Part shown: positions 34,451 through 43,219 of the stretch, in pieces
Layout of the letters: the number at the start of each line of letters is the position of its first letter
How positions within the stretch are numbered: the first letter of the stretch is position 1
DNA from: Amycolatopsis rubida
Lineage (GTDB): Bacteria; Actinomycetota; Actinomycetes; Mycobacteriales; Pseudonocardiaceae
Assembly (NCBI RefSeq): GCF_900115345.1
Contig: NZ_FOWC01000008.1
Location: 62,001 to 126,000, forward strand
Direction: 5' to 3'
Length of the DNA: 64,000 nt
Notes under the pieces: model-generated
The model's input: the letters and a program-made list of their open reading frames with translations, nothing else
What the model was told of the DNA's origin: nothing
The model's database searches: none
Translations under genes and position numbers: made by a program

Positions 34451-35380
34451 CTACTTTCCGGCGCCGAGGGTCAGGCCGGTGATGATCCGGCGGGCGAGCA
34501 CGACGTAGAGCAGCAGCATCGGGAGCACGACGATCGCCACCCCGGCGATCAGCCCGCCGTACTCGGACTGGTAGCTCGCCGCGCCGTAGAAGGTGAACAG
34601 CGCGCGCGAGAGCGTGAAGTGGGCCTGGTCTTTGAGGAACACGATCGCCAGCAGGGTTTCGTTCCACAGCCCGATCGCGTTGAGCGTCAGCGCGGTGACC
34701 ACGCCGCCGCGGGCCAGCGGGAGCACCACCGAGACGAACACCCGCGCCGGCGACGCGCCGTCGAGCACCGCGGCCTCTTCGATCTCCTCGGGCAGCGAGC
34801 GGAAGAACCCGGTCAGCAGGAACACCGTGAACGGGATCGACAGCGCGACGTAGAGCACGAACAGCCCGTACTGGTTGTCCAGGTGGATTTCGCTGAACGC
34901 CACGAACAGCGGGATGATCACGGTCTGGAACGGCACCCCCATCCCGATCGCGACGCCGTTGGTCAGCACGCCCGAACCGCGCACGCCGAGCCGGGTGAGC
35001 GCGTAAGCGCACGGCGCGGAGATCGCGACCGTGACGATCGTCGCCAGTCCCACCAGGACCACTGTGGACAGCACGGCGTCGCCGAATCCGGCGTTGTTCC
35101 AGGCGTAGACGAAATTCCGGAACGGCTTCCCGACATGGAACCATTGGTAGGGCAGGGCGAACGGCTTGGTGAAGATCTCCACCGGCGTCTTGAACGACGC
35201 GGTGATCAGCCAGTACAGCACCAGCAGGTTGCCCGCGGTGAACAGCCACACGAGCACTGAGCCGAGCAGCCGCAGCGGGCTGAGCCTGCGGCTGCCGGGA
35301 GCCGGGCGGGGACGGCGCGGCGGGGTGCGCCGGGGCTTGCCCGGGGCGGAGCCGCGCGACGGCGCTTCCGTGACGGTCAC
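34451..35380 (-). CDS. Sugar ABC importer permease (MalG type)
   Basis: A 309-residue inner-membrane permease with a Pro/Arg-rich cytoplasmic tail (1-40) and six helices. The EAA loop that docks the ATPase reads EEIEEAAVLDGASPARVFVSVVLPLARGG. The GTG start is preferred because AGGAGA sits five bases upstream; the frame is open 10 codons further. It begins 10 bp after the other permease's stop. Confidence 0.92.
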   Translation of the reverse strand: MTVTEAPSRGSAPGKPRRTPPRRPRPAPGSRRLSPLRLLGSVLVWLFTAGNLLVLYWLITASFKTPVEIFTKPFALPYQWFHVGKPFRNFVYAWNNAGFGDAVLSTVVLVGLATIVTVAISAPCAYALTRLGVRGSGVLTNGVAIGMGVPFQTVIIPLFVAFSEIHLDNQYGLFVLYVALSIPFTVFLLTGFFRSLPEEIEEAAVLDGASPARVFVSVVLPLARGGVVTALTLNAIGLWNETLLAIVFLKDQAHFTLSRALFTFYGAASYQSEYGGLIAGVAIVVLPMLLLYVVLARRIITGLTLGAGK

Positions 35381-35390
35381 AGGGTCTCCT

Positions 35391-36344
35391 TCAGAACTGG
35401 ATGGCGTCACGGCGCATCAACCGGCGCAGGAGCACGACGAGGATCGAGACGAGCGCGATCATCGCGACCGCGCAGGCGCAGGCCGCGCCGAAGTCCGGCG
35501 TGCCGTTCGAGCCGAAGGTCCGGTCGAACACGTAGATGCCGAGCGTCCACGCCCGGTTCGGCGGGGCGTAGGTGCCGGGCCCGGCGAGCACGAAGACGAG
35601 TTCGAAGATCTTGAGCGCGTTGATCGTCCACAGCACCCCGGCCACGCCCACCACGTCCCAGGTGAGCGGGAGCGTGATGGAGCGGAACTTCTGCCAGGGC
35701 GAGGCCCCGCCGAGGTCCGCGTCCTCGTAGAGGTAGGGCGGGATCTGGTCCACCGCGGCCATCAGGATGGTGATGTAGAAGCCGGAACTGGCCCAGATCA
35801 GCGACGCGGTCACGACGCCGGTCACGTTCTCCGGCGCGAGGAACTTCGCCGCGTCCGCGCCGAGGTGCTCCAGCACGTAGTTGGCGAGCCCCTGCTTGCC
35901 CGGCTGGTACTTGAACACGAAGCCGAGGAACATGCCGAGCGCGACCGGGGCGACGATGTTCGGGAAGAACAGGATCGCCCGCACGATCTTCCCGCCGCGC
36001 ATGTCCCGCAGCACCATGGTGAACAGGAACGCGAGCAGGAAGGTGCCGACGCCGCCGAGGAAGACGTAGACCAGCGTGTTGCCGAAGGCGTAGCGAAACG
36101 TTTCGCTCTGCCACATCCGCACGTAGTTCCCGACCCCCTGCGGCCGCGGCGTGTCGCCCGCCCCGGACCAGCTGGTGAAGCTGAGCACCACGGTCGCGAT
36201 CGTCGGCAGCACCAGGAACGCGAGGTAGAGCGCCAGCGCCGGGGCGGCGAAGGGCCAGAACAGCTTGCGTTTGCGGCTCAGGTGCGGCCCGAGCGCGGGC
36301 CGCCGCCCCGCCCGGGCCCCGGTGACCGTGGTGAGCGCGGCCAT
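35391..36344 (-). CDS. Sugar ABC importer permease (MalF type)
   Basis: A 317-residue permease with six predicted helices and the EAA loop YEDADLGGASPWQKFRSITLPLTWDV. The ATG overlaps the stop codon of the binding-protein gene by one base, so it is translated in the same operon. Pairs with the MalG-type permease. Confidence 0.92.
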   Translation of the reverse strand: MAALTTVTGARAGRRPALGPHLSRKRKLFWPFAAPALALYLAFLVLPTIATVVLSFTSWSGAGDTPRPQGVGNYVRMWQSETFRYAFGNTLVYVFLGGVGTFLLAFLFTMVLRDMRGGKIVRAILFFPNIVAPVALGMFLGFVFKYQPGKQGLANYVLEHLGADAAKFLAPENVTGVVTASLIWASSGFYITILMAAVDQIPPYLYEDADLGGASPWQKFRSITLPLTWDVVGVAGVLWTINALKIFELVFVLAGPGTYAPPNRAWTLGIYVFDRTFGSNGTPDFGAACACAVAMIALVSILVVLLRRLMRRDAIQF

Positions 36345-37738
36345 CAGTGCTGGTTCTTCCAGAAGGCGGCGGACTTCTGCGCGAGCTGCGCCACGAACGC
36401 CTCCGGGGTCAGCTGTCCCTTGAGCAGCGCGGTGTCGGCGGGGTCGAACACGTCGGTCTGCCATTTGCCGCCCGCGATCGCGTCGATGCCGTCGTACTGC
36501 AGCACGTGCTCCTTCTTCTGGTCGTCCAGGACGGTCTTGACCGGCTTCAGGTCGTCCGGCACCGCGAGGTCGGGCCGGGGCACCAGGTTGTCGGCCACCG
36601 CGGGGATGCCGGCGAGGTTGCCCTTGTTGAGGAAGTAGGCGATGAACGCCTTGGCCGCGGCGGCGTTCTTGGCCTTCTTGGGCACGGCGAAGCCGATCGA
36701 CATCTGCTCCACGGTGTCGTGCGTGGCGCCGGGCGGCATCGGGAACTGGAACGAGCCGTAGTCGATCTTCGTGCCCGCGCCCTGCTTGTCGAGGTATTCG
36801 CGGGTTTCGCTGGGCGCCCAGGTGCCGACGTACAGGAAACGCGCGTCCCCGTCCGCCCAGCGCTGCTGGATCTGCGGGAATTTGGCCGCGTCCCAGCCGT
36901 CGATGAAGTACTTCGAGATCCGCGCGGTCTGCGCGGCCGCCTCGCGGAACCCCGGCACGTCGGTCCACGCGCGGCCGGTCGGGTCCTGCGCCGCCTTCGC
37001 CAGCCCGCCCGCGCCGACGTAGCGTTCGGCGAGCTGGGTGAAGTAGTACATGTTGTAGAACGGGATGTCGCCGTCCTGGCTGACCGCCGCCTTGCCGTCC
37101 GCCTTCGCCTTGTCGAACAGGCCGATCAGCTCGTCCACGGTCTTCGGCTGGCCGAGCGCGCCGCCGGCGGCCTTGTCGTACCACCAGGCGCTGGACTGGA
37201 TCTCGTAGGGCACGAGGAAGCTGTGCCCCTCGCGGTCCTTGTTCTGCGGGAAGTCGTACGAGGTGGGGGAGAGGACGTCCTTGACCGTCTTGTCTCCTTC
37301 GCCGACCTTCATGCCGAACACGTCGTCGAGGCTCTGCGTGCCGCCCGGGGTCATGATCGCCGCGCCGACCTTGCTGACGTCCTGGTCGAACAGGTCGGGC
37401 ACGGTGCCGGTGTTGAGCGCCGGGACCAGGTTCTGGGTGTAGGCCTTGCGGCCCAGCCACTGCACGTCGACCTTCACGCCGGTCTTGTCCTGGAAGCACT
37501 TCAGCGCTTTGTGCAGCACCTTGCCCTGCGGCTCGTCCGCGGTCCACATGGACCAGTAGACGAGCTGCCCGCCGCCGGCCGGTTTCGCCGCCGGTTCCGG
37601 ACAGGGCGAGGAAAGGAATTCGGCCGCGCCGGGGAGCGCGTTCTCCCCAGTGCCGTCGCCCGCTGCGTCCCCGCTGCCGCACCCGGCGAGCAGCAGCGTC
37701 GCCGCTAAGGTCGAGCCCACGAGCTTGTGAAACCGCAT
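36344..37738 (-). CDS. Sugar ABC importer substrate-binding lipoprotein
   Basis: A 464-residue extracellular solute-binding protein (family 1). The signal RFHKLVGSTLAATLLLAGCGSG contains a clear lipobox (LAGC), so it is lipid-anchored outside the membrane. Family blocks are GGQLVYWSMWTADEPQGKVLHKALKCFQDKTGVKVDVQWLG, PALNTGTVPDLFDQD and, near the hinge, ARFLYVGTWAPSETREYL. The ATG at 37738 is chosen as the signal-peptide start, with AGGTGG upstream; the longer frame adds a non-signal extension. First gene of the importer operon. The ligand is inferred to be a galacto-configured sugar or amino sugar. Confidence 0.92.
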   Translation of the reverse strand: MRFHKLVGSTLAATLLLAGCGSGDAAGDGTGENALPGAAEFLSSPCPEPAAKPAGGGQLVYWSMWTADEPQGKVLHKALKCFQDKTGVKVDVQWLGRKAYTQNLVPALNTGTVPDLFDQDVSKVGAAIMTPGGTQSLDDVFGMKVGEGDKTVKDVLSPTSYDFPQNKDREGHSFLVPYEIQSSAWWYDKAAGGALGQPKTVDELIGLFDKAKADGKAAVSQDGDIPFYNMYYFTQLAERYVGAGGLAKAAQDPTGRAWTDVPGFREAAAQTARISKYFIDGWDAAKFPQIQQRWADGDARFLYVGTWAPSETREYLDKQGAGTKIDYGSFQFPMPPGATHDTVEQMSIGFAVPKKAKNAAAAKAFIAYFLNKGNLAGIPAVADNLVPRPDLAVPDDLKPVKTVLDDQKKEHVLQYDGIDAIAGGKWQTDVFDPADTALLKGQLTPEAFVAQLAQKSAAFWKNQH

Positions 37739-37990
37739 CAGCCACCACCTGATCGAGGTCGAAGACCACACACTGAGTGCGTGTTGCTGCGCATTTTTAG
37801 CCCTTACCAATCACTTGTCAACATTTTCTCCGAGGTTCGCGGTGGCATCGTGGCCCACGGGCGGACCGGCCCTGTCCTGCGCGAAGGGGGTCGAATGGCG
37901 GGTTGACAGCGCAAAATCGAGCATCAAGACTGTGTGAACTTGTTCGTTCTTGTCGATTGTTGATGCCGATCGCCTGCGAGGAACCGAGCC
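37739..37990. promoter_or_regulatory. Divergent promoters: importer operon / RICIN protein
   Basis: Minus strand: TTGACA (37821-37816), spacer about 16, then TAAAAAT, followed by TGCGCA close to the start point (37788-37793). Plus strand: TTGACA at 37903-37908, 17-base spacer, AAGACT; AGCGCA lies directly after the -35. The shared GCGCA element on both sides suggests common control. Confidence 0.55.
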
Positions 37991-39745
37991 ATGTCACGCT
38001 TCCGCACTTCCCTGACCGCCGGTGCGGCCCTGGCCCTCACCGCCGGGACCTGCACCGCGCCCCTGGCCGCGCACGCCGACCCCGGCTACACCGTGTCGGT
38101 CGGGGCCGTCGCCGAATACCCGTTCCCGACCGACACCCCGGCCGCCCCGTTCCTCGACCGGGACGGCACCTTCCATTTCCAGCAGTCCGCCGCCCTCTAC
38201 GGCAAGGACGGCCCGCGGGAATGGGAGTTCTACACCGGCGCGGACTTCGACTCGGCGAAGCGCGACGCGGGCCTGAGCGACGCGGTGAACCCGGCCGAGC
38301 CGCGCGACCGCAACAACGACACGACCTGGCGGTGCGACACCAGCCCGACCGGCCGCGAGGCGACCGATCCGCCCGCCGGGTCGAGCTACACCCAGAAGAA
38401 CTTCTGCGATCTCGTCGGGACCTGGGTCGACCCGGACACCGGCGACTGGTACGGCCTGGTGCACAACGAGTTCACTCCCGAACCCTTCGGCGCCTATTCG
38501 TTCTCCCACTACGACGCGATCGACTGGGCGGTCTCGGCCGACCAGGGCCGCACCTGGCGGATCGGCGGGCACGCGATCACGTCGCCGTACTCGACGAAAC
38601 GCGGCGACACGGCGGCGTTCCCGAACCAGACCTTCGACTACGGCGACGGCGATCCGCGGCTGTTCGCCGATCCGAAGTCCGGCTACTTCTACGTCTACTA
38701 CGGCTCCCGCGTCGTGACGAAGGCCGGACAGGGCGGCGGCGGGTTCAGCGGCCTCGCCCATGTGGCCCGCGCGCCGATGTCCGGGAAGATGGGCACCGGG
38801 ACGTGGCAGAAGTGGTACGACGGCCACTGGTCGCAGCCGGGCGTCGGCGGCAAGGAAAGCAACCTCGTGCCCACGGACGTCGACCCGAACGGCTACACCC
38901 CGCCGGAGAAGGACTACGACCCGGCGCACACCGGCACCGCCGCCCAGCAGGTGGCCGCGGGCACGCTGCCGCGCAAATCCGACCTGTTCGTCATGAACAT
39001 CGCCTACGACGCGCACCTCGGGCTGTATATCGGCGAGCCGGAGGCAGTCGATTCCGTGGGCCCGCAGCGGTTCTACGCGACCGAGGACTTGGCGAACCCG
39101 AAATGGCGGTTGATCGGCGACACCGGCTCTTACCAGGACCAGTCGTGGTACCGCTGGTTCGTCGACTCGGCGACCCGGACCACCGGGACGATCGTGGGCA
39201 AGACGTTCCGGTCCTATTGCTCGATCTCGTGCACGGACGGCCGTGACGGCGTCTACGCGGACGTGACCGTCACGTCCGCCGCGCCGGCCGCGTCCCCGGT
39301 CGACCCGCGCCGCGCCTACCGGATCGGCTCCGGCCGCGTGCTCGCCCAGTCCGGCCGCACCGGCACCACGTCCGTGTCCTCGTGGCTGGCCGGCGATCGG
39401 GCCGGCTGGCGGTTCACCCCGTCCGGTGACGGCTCCTACCGCATCACCAACGCCGCGAGCGGTCTGGCACTGGGCGTTCCGGCGGTCCCCTCCGGCCGCG
39501 CCTGGGGGACCGCGCCGAACCTGAGCGCCGGATCCGGCGTTGCCCAGCAATGGTTCCTGGTCCCGGCGGACGGCGGGACCCGGCTGGTCAACCGCTACAG
39601 CGGACTGGTGCTGGCGCTGTCGGCGGAGCCGGGGCGGCAGGCTGAAACCACGCCGGTGCGCTCCTGGACCGACGGCAGCGGCAGCCGGATCGGGGACGGC
39701 CGTACCGCGGGCGAGCAGATCCTGCGGCTGACTCCGTGCCGCTGA
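37991..39745 (+). CDS. Secreted beta-propeller-like protein with C-terminal RICIN (beta-trefoil) domain
   Basis: A 584-residue exported protein. A signal peptide (SRFRTSLTAGAALALTAGTCTAPLAAHA) is followed by a domain of about 390 residues with repeated blade-like elements: GTWVDPDTGDWYGLVHNEF, DAIDWAVSADQGRTWR, GDGDPRLFADPKSGYFYVYYGS and DLFVMNIAYDAHLGLYIG. These resemble five-bladed-propeller glycosidases, but I cannot place it in a known family. The C-terminal 140 residues are a carbohydrate-binding trefoil (AYRIGSGRVLAQ, YRITNAASGLALGV, QQWFLVPADGGTRLVNRYSGLVLAL). Trefoil lectins often bind galactose or GalNAc. Divergent from the importer operon, convergent with the large GH31 gene. Confidence 0.83.
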   Translation: MSRFRTSLTAGAALALTAGTCTAPLAAHADPGYTVSVGAVAEYPFPTDTPAAPFLDRDGTFHFQQSAALYGKDGPREWEFYTGADFDSAKRDAGLSDAVNPAEPRDRNNDTTWRCDTSPTGREATDPPAGSSYTQKNFCDLVGTWVDPDTGDWYGLVHNEFTPEPFGAYSFSHYDAIDWAVSADQGRTWRIGGHAITSPYSTKRGDTAAFPNQTFDYGDGDPRLFADPKSGYFYVYYGSRVVTKAGQGGGGFSGLAHVARAPMSGKMGTGTWQKWYDGHWSQPGVGGKESNLVPTDVDPNGYTPPEKDYDPAHTGTAAQQVAAGTLPRKSDLFVMNIAYDAHLGLYIGEPEAVDSVGPQRFYATEDLANPKWRLIGDTGSYQDQSWYRWFVDSATRTTGTIVGKTFRSYCSISCTDGRDGVYADVTVTSAAPAASPVDPRRAYRIGSGRVLAQSGRTGTTSVSSWLAGDRAGWRFTPSGDGSYRITNAASGLALGVPAVPSGRAWGTAPNLSAGSGVAQQWFLVPADGGTRLVNRYSGLVLALSAEPGRQAETTPVRSWTDGSGSRIGDGRTAGEQILRLTPCR

Positions 39746-39759
39746 CCCCGATCTTCGCG

Positions 39760-39801
39760 TCGGTGAGGGGAACCCTGAAGATTCAGGGTTCCCCTCACCG
39801 A
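39760..39801. terminator. Bidirectional terminator palindrome
   Basis: Twenty-base perfect arms (TCGGTGAGGGGAACCCTGAA and its complement) around GA, between the convergent RICIN-protein gene and the large GH31 gene. It should stop transcripts from both sides. Confidence 0.85.
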
Positions 39802-39812
39802 CTGCGTGCCGG

Positions 39813-42800
39813 TCAGGCGATCGCGGCGGTGAAGACGTGCAGTGCCGAGTTCGCCGGCAGGGTGATCGCGACGACTCGTTTGCCCGGGTCGAGCGGGACG
39901 GAGTTCGCGAACACCCGGTAGGCCACCGTCGGATAGGCCGGACCGGACTTCGTGTTCTTGCCGGACACCGAGGCGACCGTCGTCGCGCCGTACTGGGCCG
40001 GGTCGGCGCAGCACCAGTTCGGGAAGCCGAGCGCGGCCTGGCTCGTGCTGCCGTCGGCGTACCGGACGACGACCTGGCCGTTCGCGGCGGAGCCGGTCCC
40101 GGTGCCGGTCAGGACCAGCTTGGCGCCGCTGCCCTGCACGGCGACAGTCTGGCCGCCTGCCACGACATTGTCCGGCTTCCCGGTGCCGGCGTCGGGCCAG
40201 GTCGCCTCGGCGCCGTCCGCGGTGAACTGCGCTCCCGGTTTCAAGCCCGCTTCGGCGAGGCCCTCCGCCCGGAAGCTGCTGCCGCTGCCGTCGAGGTCGC
40301 CGTTCGCGGCGTGTGCCGCGTCAGTGACACCGACGTTTCCGTATGCCGCGGCCACCGTCGCGTACGGCACCGTGATCATCGCTGACCCGGCCGCTTCGTG
40401 CGTACTCAGCCTGGCCTGGTACTTCGCGGTGGCGGTCACTTCATAGTCTGCCGGGTGCAGCCCAGGGTCGGGAGTGAGCCGCACCGGGACTCGCACCGTC
40501 TGACCCGGCCACACGAGCGCCGGAGCCTGCGGTACCTCCGCGTGGAAACCGTTGGCCTGCACCGACAATGCCACGTCACGCACGGGCAGCGGGGTGCTGT
40601 TGGCGAAGCTGACGGTAGCTGACACCGCTTGGCCCGGAGCCGCCGTCGCGGGGGCGGAAAGCTGCACCGAGGCGTTGTCGTCGGCGGGGAAGAACCCGCC
40701 GACCGCGCTCGCCCCGAGCAACCGGATGTCCTGAGCGGCGCCGGAGTCGATCGAGCCGGTCTTCACCCGCACCACGCCGCGTGCGGACGGGTCGTACCAC
40801 CAGCCGGACGGAGCCTGGTCCAGCTCCGCCTTGCTGGCGTACTGCCGCAGCATGCCGTGGCCGCCCAGGACCGCCGCCGGTTTCGTTCCGGTGTGGACGG
40901 TCAGCTGGTAGTTCCGCGCCGCCGGTTTGCCGGGATAGGAACCGGTGCTCGCGCCGATCCCGACGGTCACCGTGCCCGGACCGGACCGCGGCGCGTCCAC
41001 GGTGAACGTCTGCCGGGCCTGCTCGCCGCGCTGGTAGCCGCGCGTGACGCCGTCGTCCTCGGTGAGTGCGAAGCTGCTCTTGCCCTGCGGGTACACGTCG
41101 ACGTCCAGCTGGCTCTTGTCACGGGTCTGCCAGGACGTCGTGCCCTCCGCCCACATCGGCACCACAGCGCCGCCGCGGACGAAAAGCGGCAGCTTGTCCA
41201 GCGGCGCGTCGTAACCGTCCACAGTGGTCGGACCGGTGTAGGTCTTGCCGCTCCAGTAGTCCGTCCAGGTGCCCTTGGGCAGGTAGATGCCGTTGCGCAC
41301 GGACGAGTTGTCGTAGACCGGGGCGATCAGGAAGTCCGTGCCGGACAGGAATTCGTACTTCGCCTTGTCGGTCCACGCGTTCGGGTCGTCGGGGTATTCC
41401 AGGGCCAGCGGCCGGACCTGGCCGACACCGGTCTGGTGGGCCTGGACGGAGTAGCTGTAGGTGTAGGGCAGCAGCCGTTCCTTGAGCAGCAGGTACTTGC
41501 GGTTGATCGAGGTGAAGGGTTCGCCCTGGCGCCAGGGCTGCTTGTCCGCCTTCGCCCAGCCGTCCATGGTCATCGCGACCGGAAGGAAGGACTTCCACTG
41601 CAGGTCGCGGACGTAGGTCTGCGGGCTGCCGCCGAAGATGCCGTCGATGTCGCCGGTGTTGTAGGCGATGCCGGACAGCGTCGAGCCGGCGTAGGTCGGG
41701 ATCTGCCACTTGATGTAGTCGTAGGAGCCGGACTGGTCTCCGCTCCAGAGCACGCCGCATCGTTGCGCGCCCGCCCAGCTCACCGGCTGCCAGACGAATC
41801 CGCGCGCGTCGCTGTTGTCCTCGATGCCCTTGTGCGCGGTGTCGCAGGCGTCGAGGGCGAACTGGTAACCGGGGCCGACCCAGGCGACGTCCAGTTTGCG
41901 CACGCGGACGCCCGCCTTGACCTCCTCGGCCTGGTTGGGCACGCCGTTCTCGGTCCACAGGCCCAGCTGCATCTTGTTGTCCCGCAAGCCTTCGCCGGTT
42001 TGCTGAAGGTTTTCGTAACCGCAGCCGTAGCCGTCGTTGACGAGCATCCAGCCGTTGGGCATGCCGTGTTCGGGATAGCCCTCGGCCACCTTCACCGCGT
42101 CGAGGGTGTGCCGTTCGCCGCGGTTCGCGTTGTGCAGGTAGCAGTCGGAATCGCCGGTCTCCAGGCCGTAAACGGGCGGGAGGAAAGGTTTGCCGACCAG
42201 GTCGGTGTAGCCGGAGATGACGTCCTTGAGCCCGTCTCCGACGACGTAGGTGGCGTCGAAGCGGCGCTCGTCGTGGGTCGTGCGGACCGGATCGGAGAAC
42301 GAGTAGCTGCCGGGCGCGAAGGTATTGCGCAGCACGCCGTACCCGGCCGTCGAGGCGTAGAACGGCTGCGAGTTGGGCGCGCCGCCGTCGTTCCAGTTGT
42401 CGTCGGCGAAAATCTTGATGGTCTGGTCGCGGTGGCTGAATCGGCCGTTCTGCTCCCCGCCGCCGACGTACTGTTCGGCGCCGCCGCGCGCGAGCGTCTG
42501 CGTGGTGGTGTTCCCCGTCCAGGACAGCGGCGCGGACTCGGCCCAGAGCTGCTTGCGGTCCGCTCCGTCGTAGAGGGCGAACTTCAACGGGTGCTTGTAG
42601 GCGCGGAGCGTGGCCTTGCCGGTGCCGATGGCCCAGTAGGCGCCTCGGTCGGTGCGCTTCGGTGTCGCGGGCGGGTTTCCGTTCGGCAGCACGATCTTGC
42701 TGCCCGCCGGATCGGTGAAGGTCCCGTCCGGCGCGAGCCACACCCGGACCGCGGCCGCTGAGGGGAAGCTGACCCGGACGGCCGCGGTGCCCGCGGTCAG

Positions 42801-42950
42801 GGTGGTCACCGGACCGTCGGCGGAGACGCCGGTCAAGTCGCCGAGCTGCCCGGCCGGGGCAGCGGCGGCCTGGGCGACGGCGGGGGTCGCGACGGCCAGC
42901 AGGACGAGAGTTGTAGTCAGACAGCGAAGGCGTTGCAGATATTTGCTCAT
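39813..42950 (-). CDS. Secreted GH31 glycosidase, alpha-N-acetylgalactosaminidase-like, with C-terminal accessory domains
   Basis: A 1045-residue secreted enzyme. A signal peptide (about 1-30) leads into a GH31 N-terminal beta domain and catalytic barrel (about 60-670). GMPNGWMLVNDGYGCGYENL, LGLWTENGVPNQ, VRKLDVAWVGPGYQFALDA (candidate nucleophile Asp) and CGVLWSGDQSGSYD (candidate acid/base Asp) are arranged as I recall for the GH31 subgroup of bacterial alpha-N-acetylgalactosaminidases rather than alpha-glucosidases. After the barrel come a beta domain, an NEW3-like domain (about 790-880: TAAPGQAVSATVSFANSTPLPVRDV) and a C-terminal beta-sandwich of the discoidin/NPCBM kind (about 890-1045). 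ATG at 42950 with AAAGG upstream. Specificity is inferred. Confidence 0.85.
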   Translation of the reverse strand: MSKYLQRLRCLTTTLVLLAVATPAVAQAAAAPAGQLGDLTGVSADGPVTTLTAGTAAVRVSFPSAAAVRVWLAPDGTFTDPAGSKIVLPNGNPPATPKRTDRGAYWAIGTGKATLRAYKHPLKFALYDGADRKQLWAESAPLSWTGNTTTQTLARGGAEQYVGGGEQNGRFSHRDQTIKIFADDNWNDGGAPNSQPFYASTAGYGVLRNTFAPGSYSFSDPVRTTHDERRFDATYVVGDGLKDVISGYTDLVGKPFLPPVYGLETGDSDCYLHNANRGERHTLDAVKVAEGYPEHGMPNGWMLVNDGYGCGYENLQQTGEGLRDNKMQLGLWTENGVPNQAEEVKAGVRVRKLDVAWVGPGYQFALDACDTAHKGIEDNSDARGFVWQPVSWAGAQRCGVLWSGDQSGSYDYIKWQIPTYAGSTLSGIAYNTGDIDGIFGGSPQTYVRDLQWKSFLPVAMTMDGWAKADKQPWRQGEPFTSINRKYLLLKERLLPYTYSYSVQAHQTGVGQVRPLALEYPDDPNAWTDKAKYEFLSGTDFLIAPVYDNSSVRNGIYLPKGTWTDYWSGKTYTGPTTVDGYDAPLDKLPLFVRGGAVVPMWAEGTTSWQTRDKSQLDVDVYPQGKSSFALTEDDGVTRGYQRGEQARQTFTVDAPRSGPGTVTVGIGASTGSYPGKPAARNYQLTVHTGTKPAAVLGGHGMLRQYASKAELDQAPSGWWYDPSARGVVRVKTGSIDSGAAQDIRLLGASAVGGFFPADDNASVQLSAPATAAPGQAVSATVSFANSTPLPVRDVALSVQANGFHAEVPQAPALVWPGQTVRVPVRLTPDPGLHPADYEVTATAKYQARLSTHEAAGSAMITVPYATVAAAYGNVGVTDAAHAANGDLDGSGSSFRAEGLAEAGLKPGAQFTADGAEATWPDAGTGKPDNVVAGGQTVAVQGSGAKLVLTGTGTGSAANGQVVVRYADGSTSQAALGFPNWCCADPAQYGATTVASVSGKNTKSGPAYPTVAYRVFANSVPLDPGKRVVAITLPANSALHVFTAAIA

Positions 42951-43219
42951 TGCATACCTTTCTTGCGCATTAAAATGCACAGCGCGCTCTTGTATAGCGC
43001 ACTCAGGCAGCGAAGTCACCGGCTGAACCGGTGGAGCAGACTTCCGTCGGTATCGAGATTCCGGGGCGCGCGCCGGCTGCGGGCGTGCTGGACTCCGGGT
43101 ACGGCGGGCGAGCCCCGGAGACGCGGTCTCCGGCACCTCGTCGCACCCGGATCTGTCCGGCGGCAGGCTGATTCGCGCGGAATCGTCGTCCGGACGCCGC
43201 GCTGGGTCAGCCTTGTTGT
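42951..43219. promoter_or_regulatory. Promoter region of the large GH31 gene
   Basis: TGCGCATTAAAATGCACA (42964-42981) is an 18-bp palindrome with one mismatch, only 14 bases before the start codon on the minus strand, next to a TATACA -10-like hexamer. It shares TGCGCAT with the importer promoter. No gene in the remaining bases. Confidence 0.5.
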
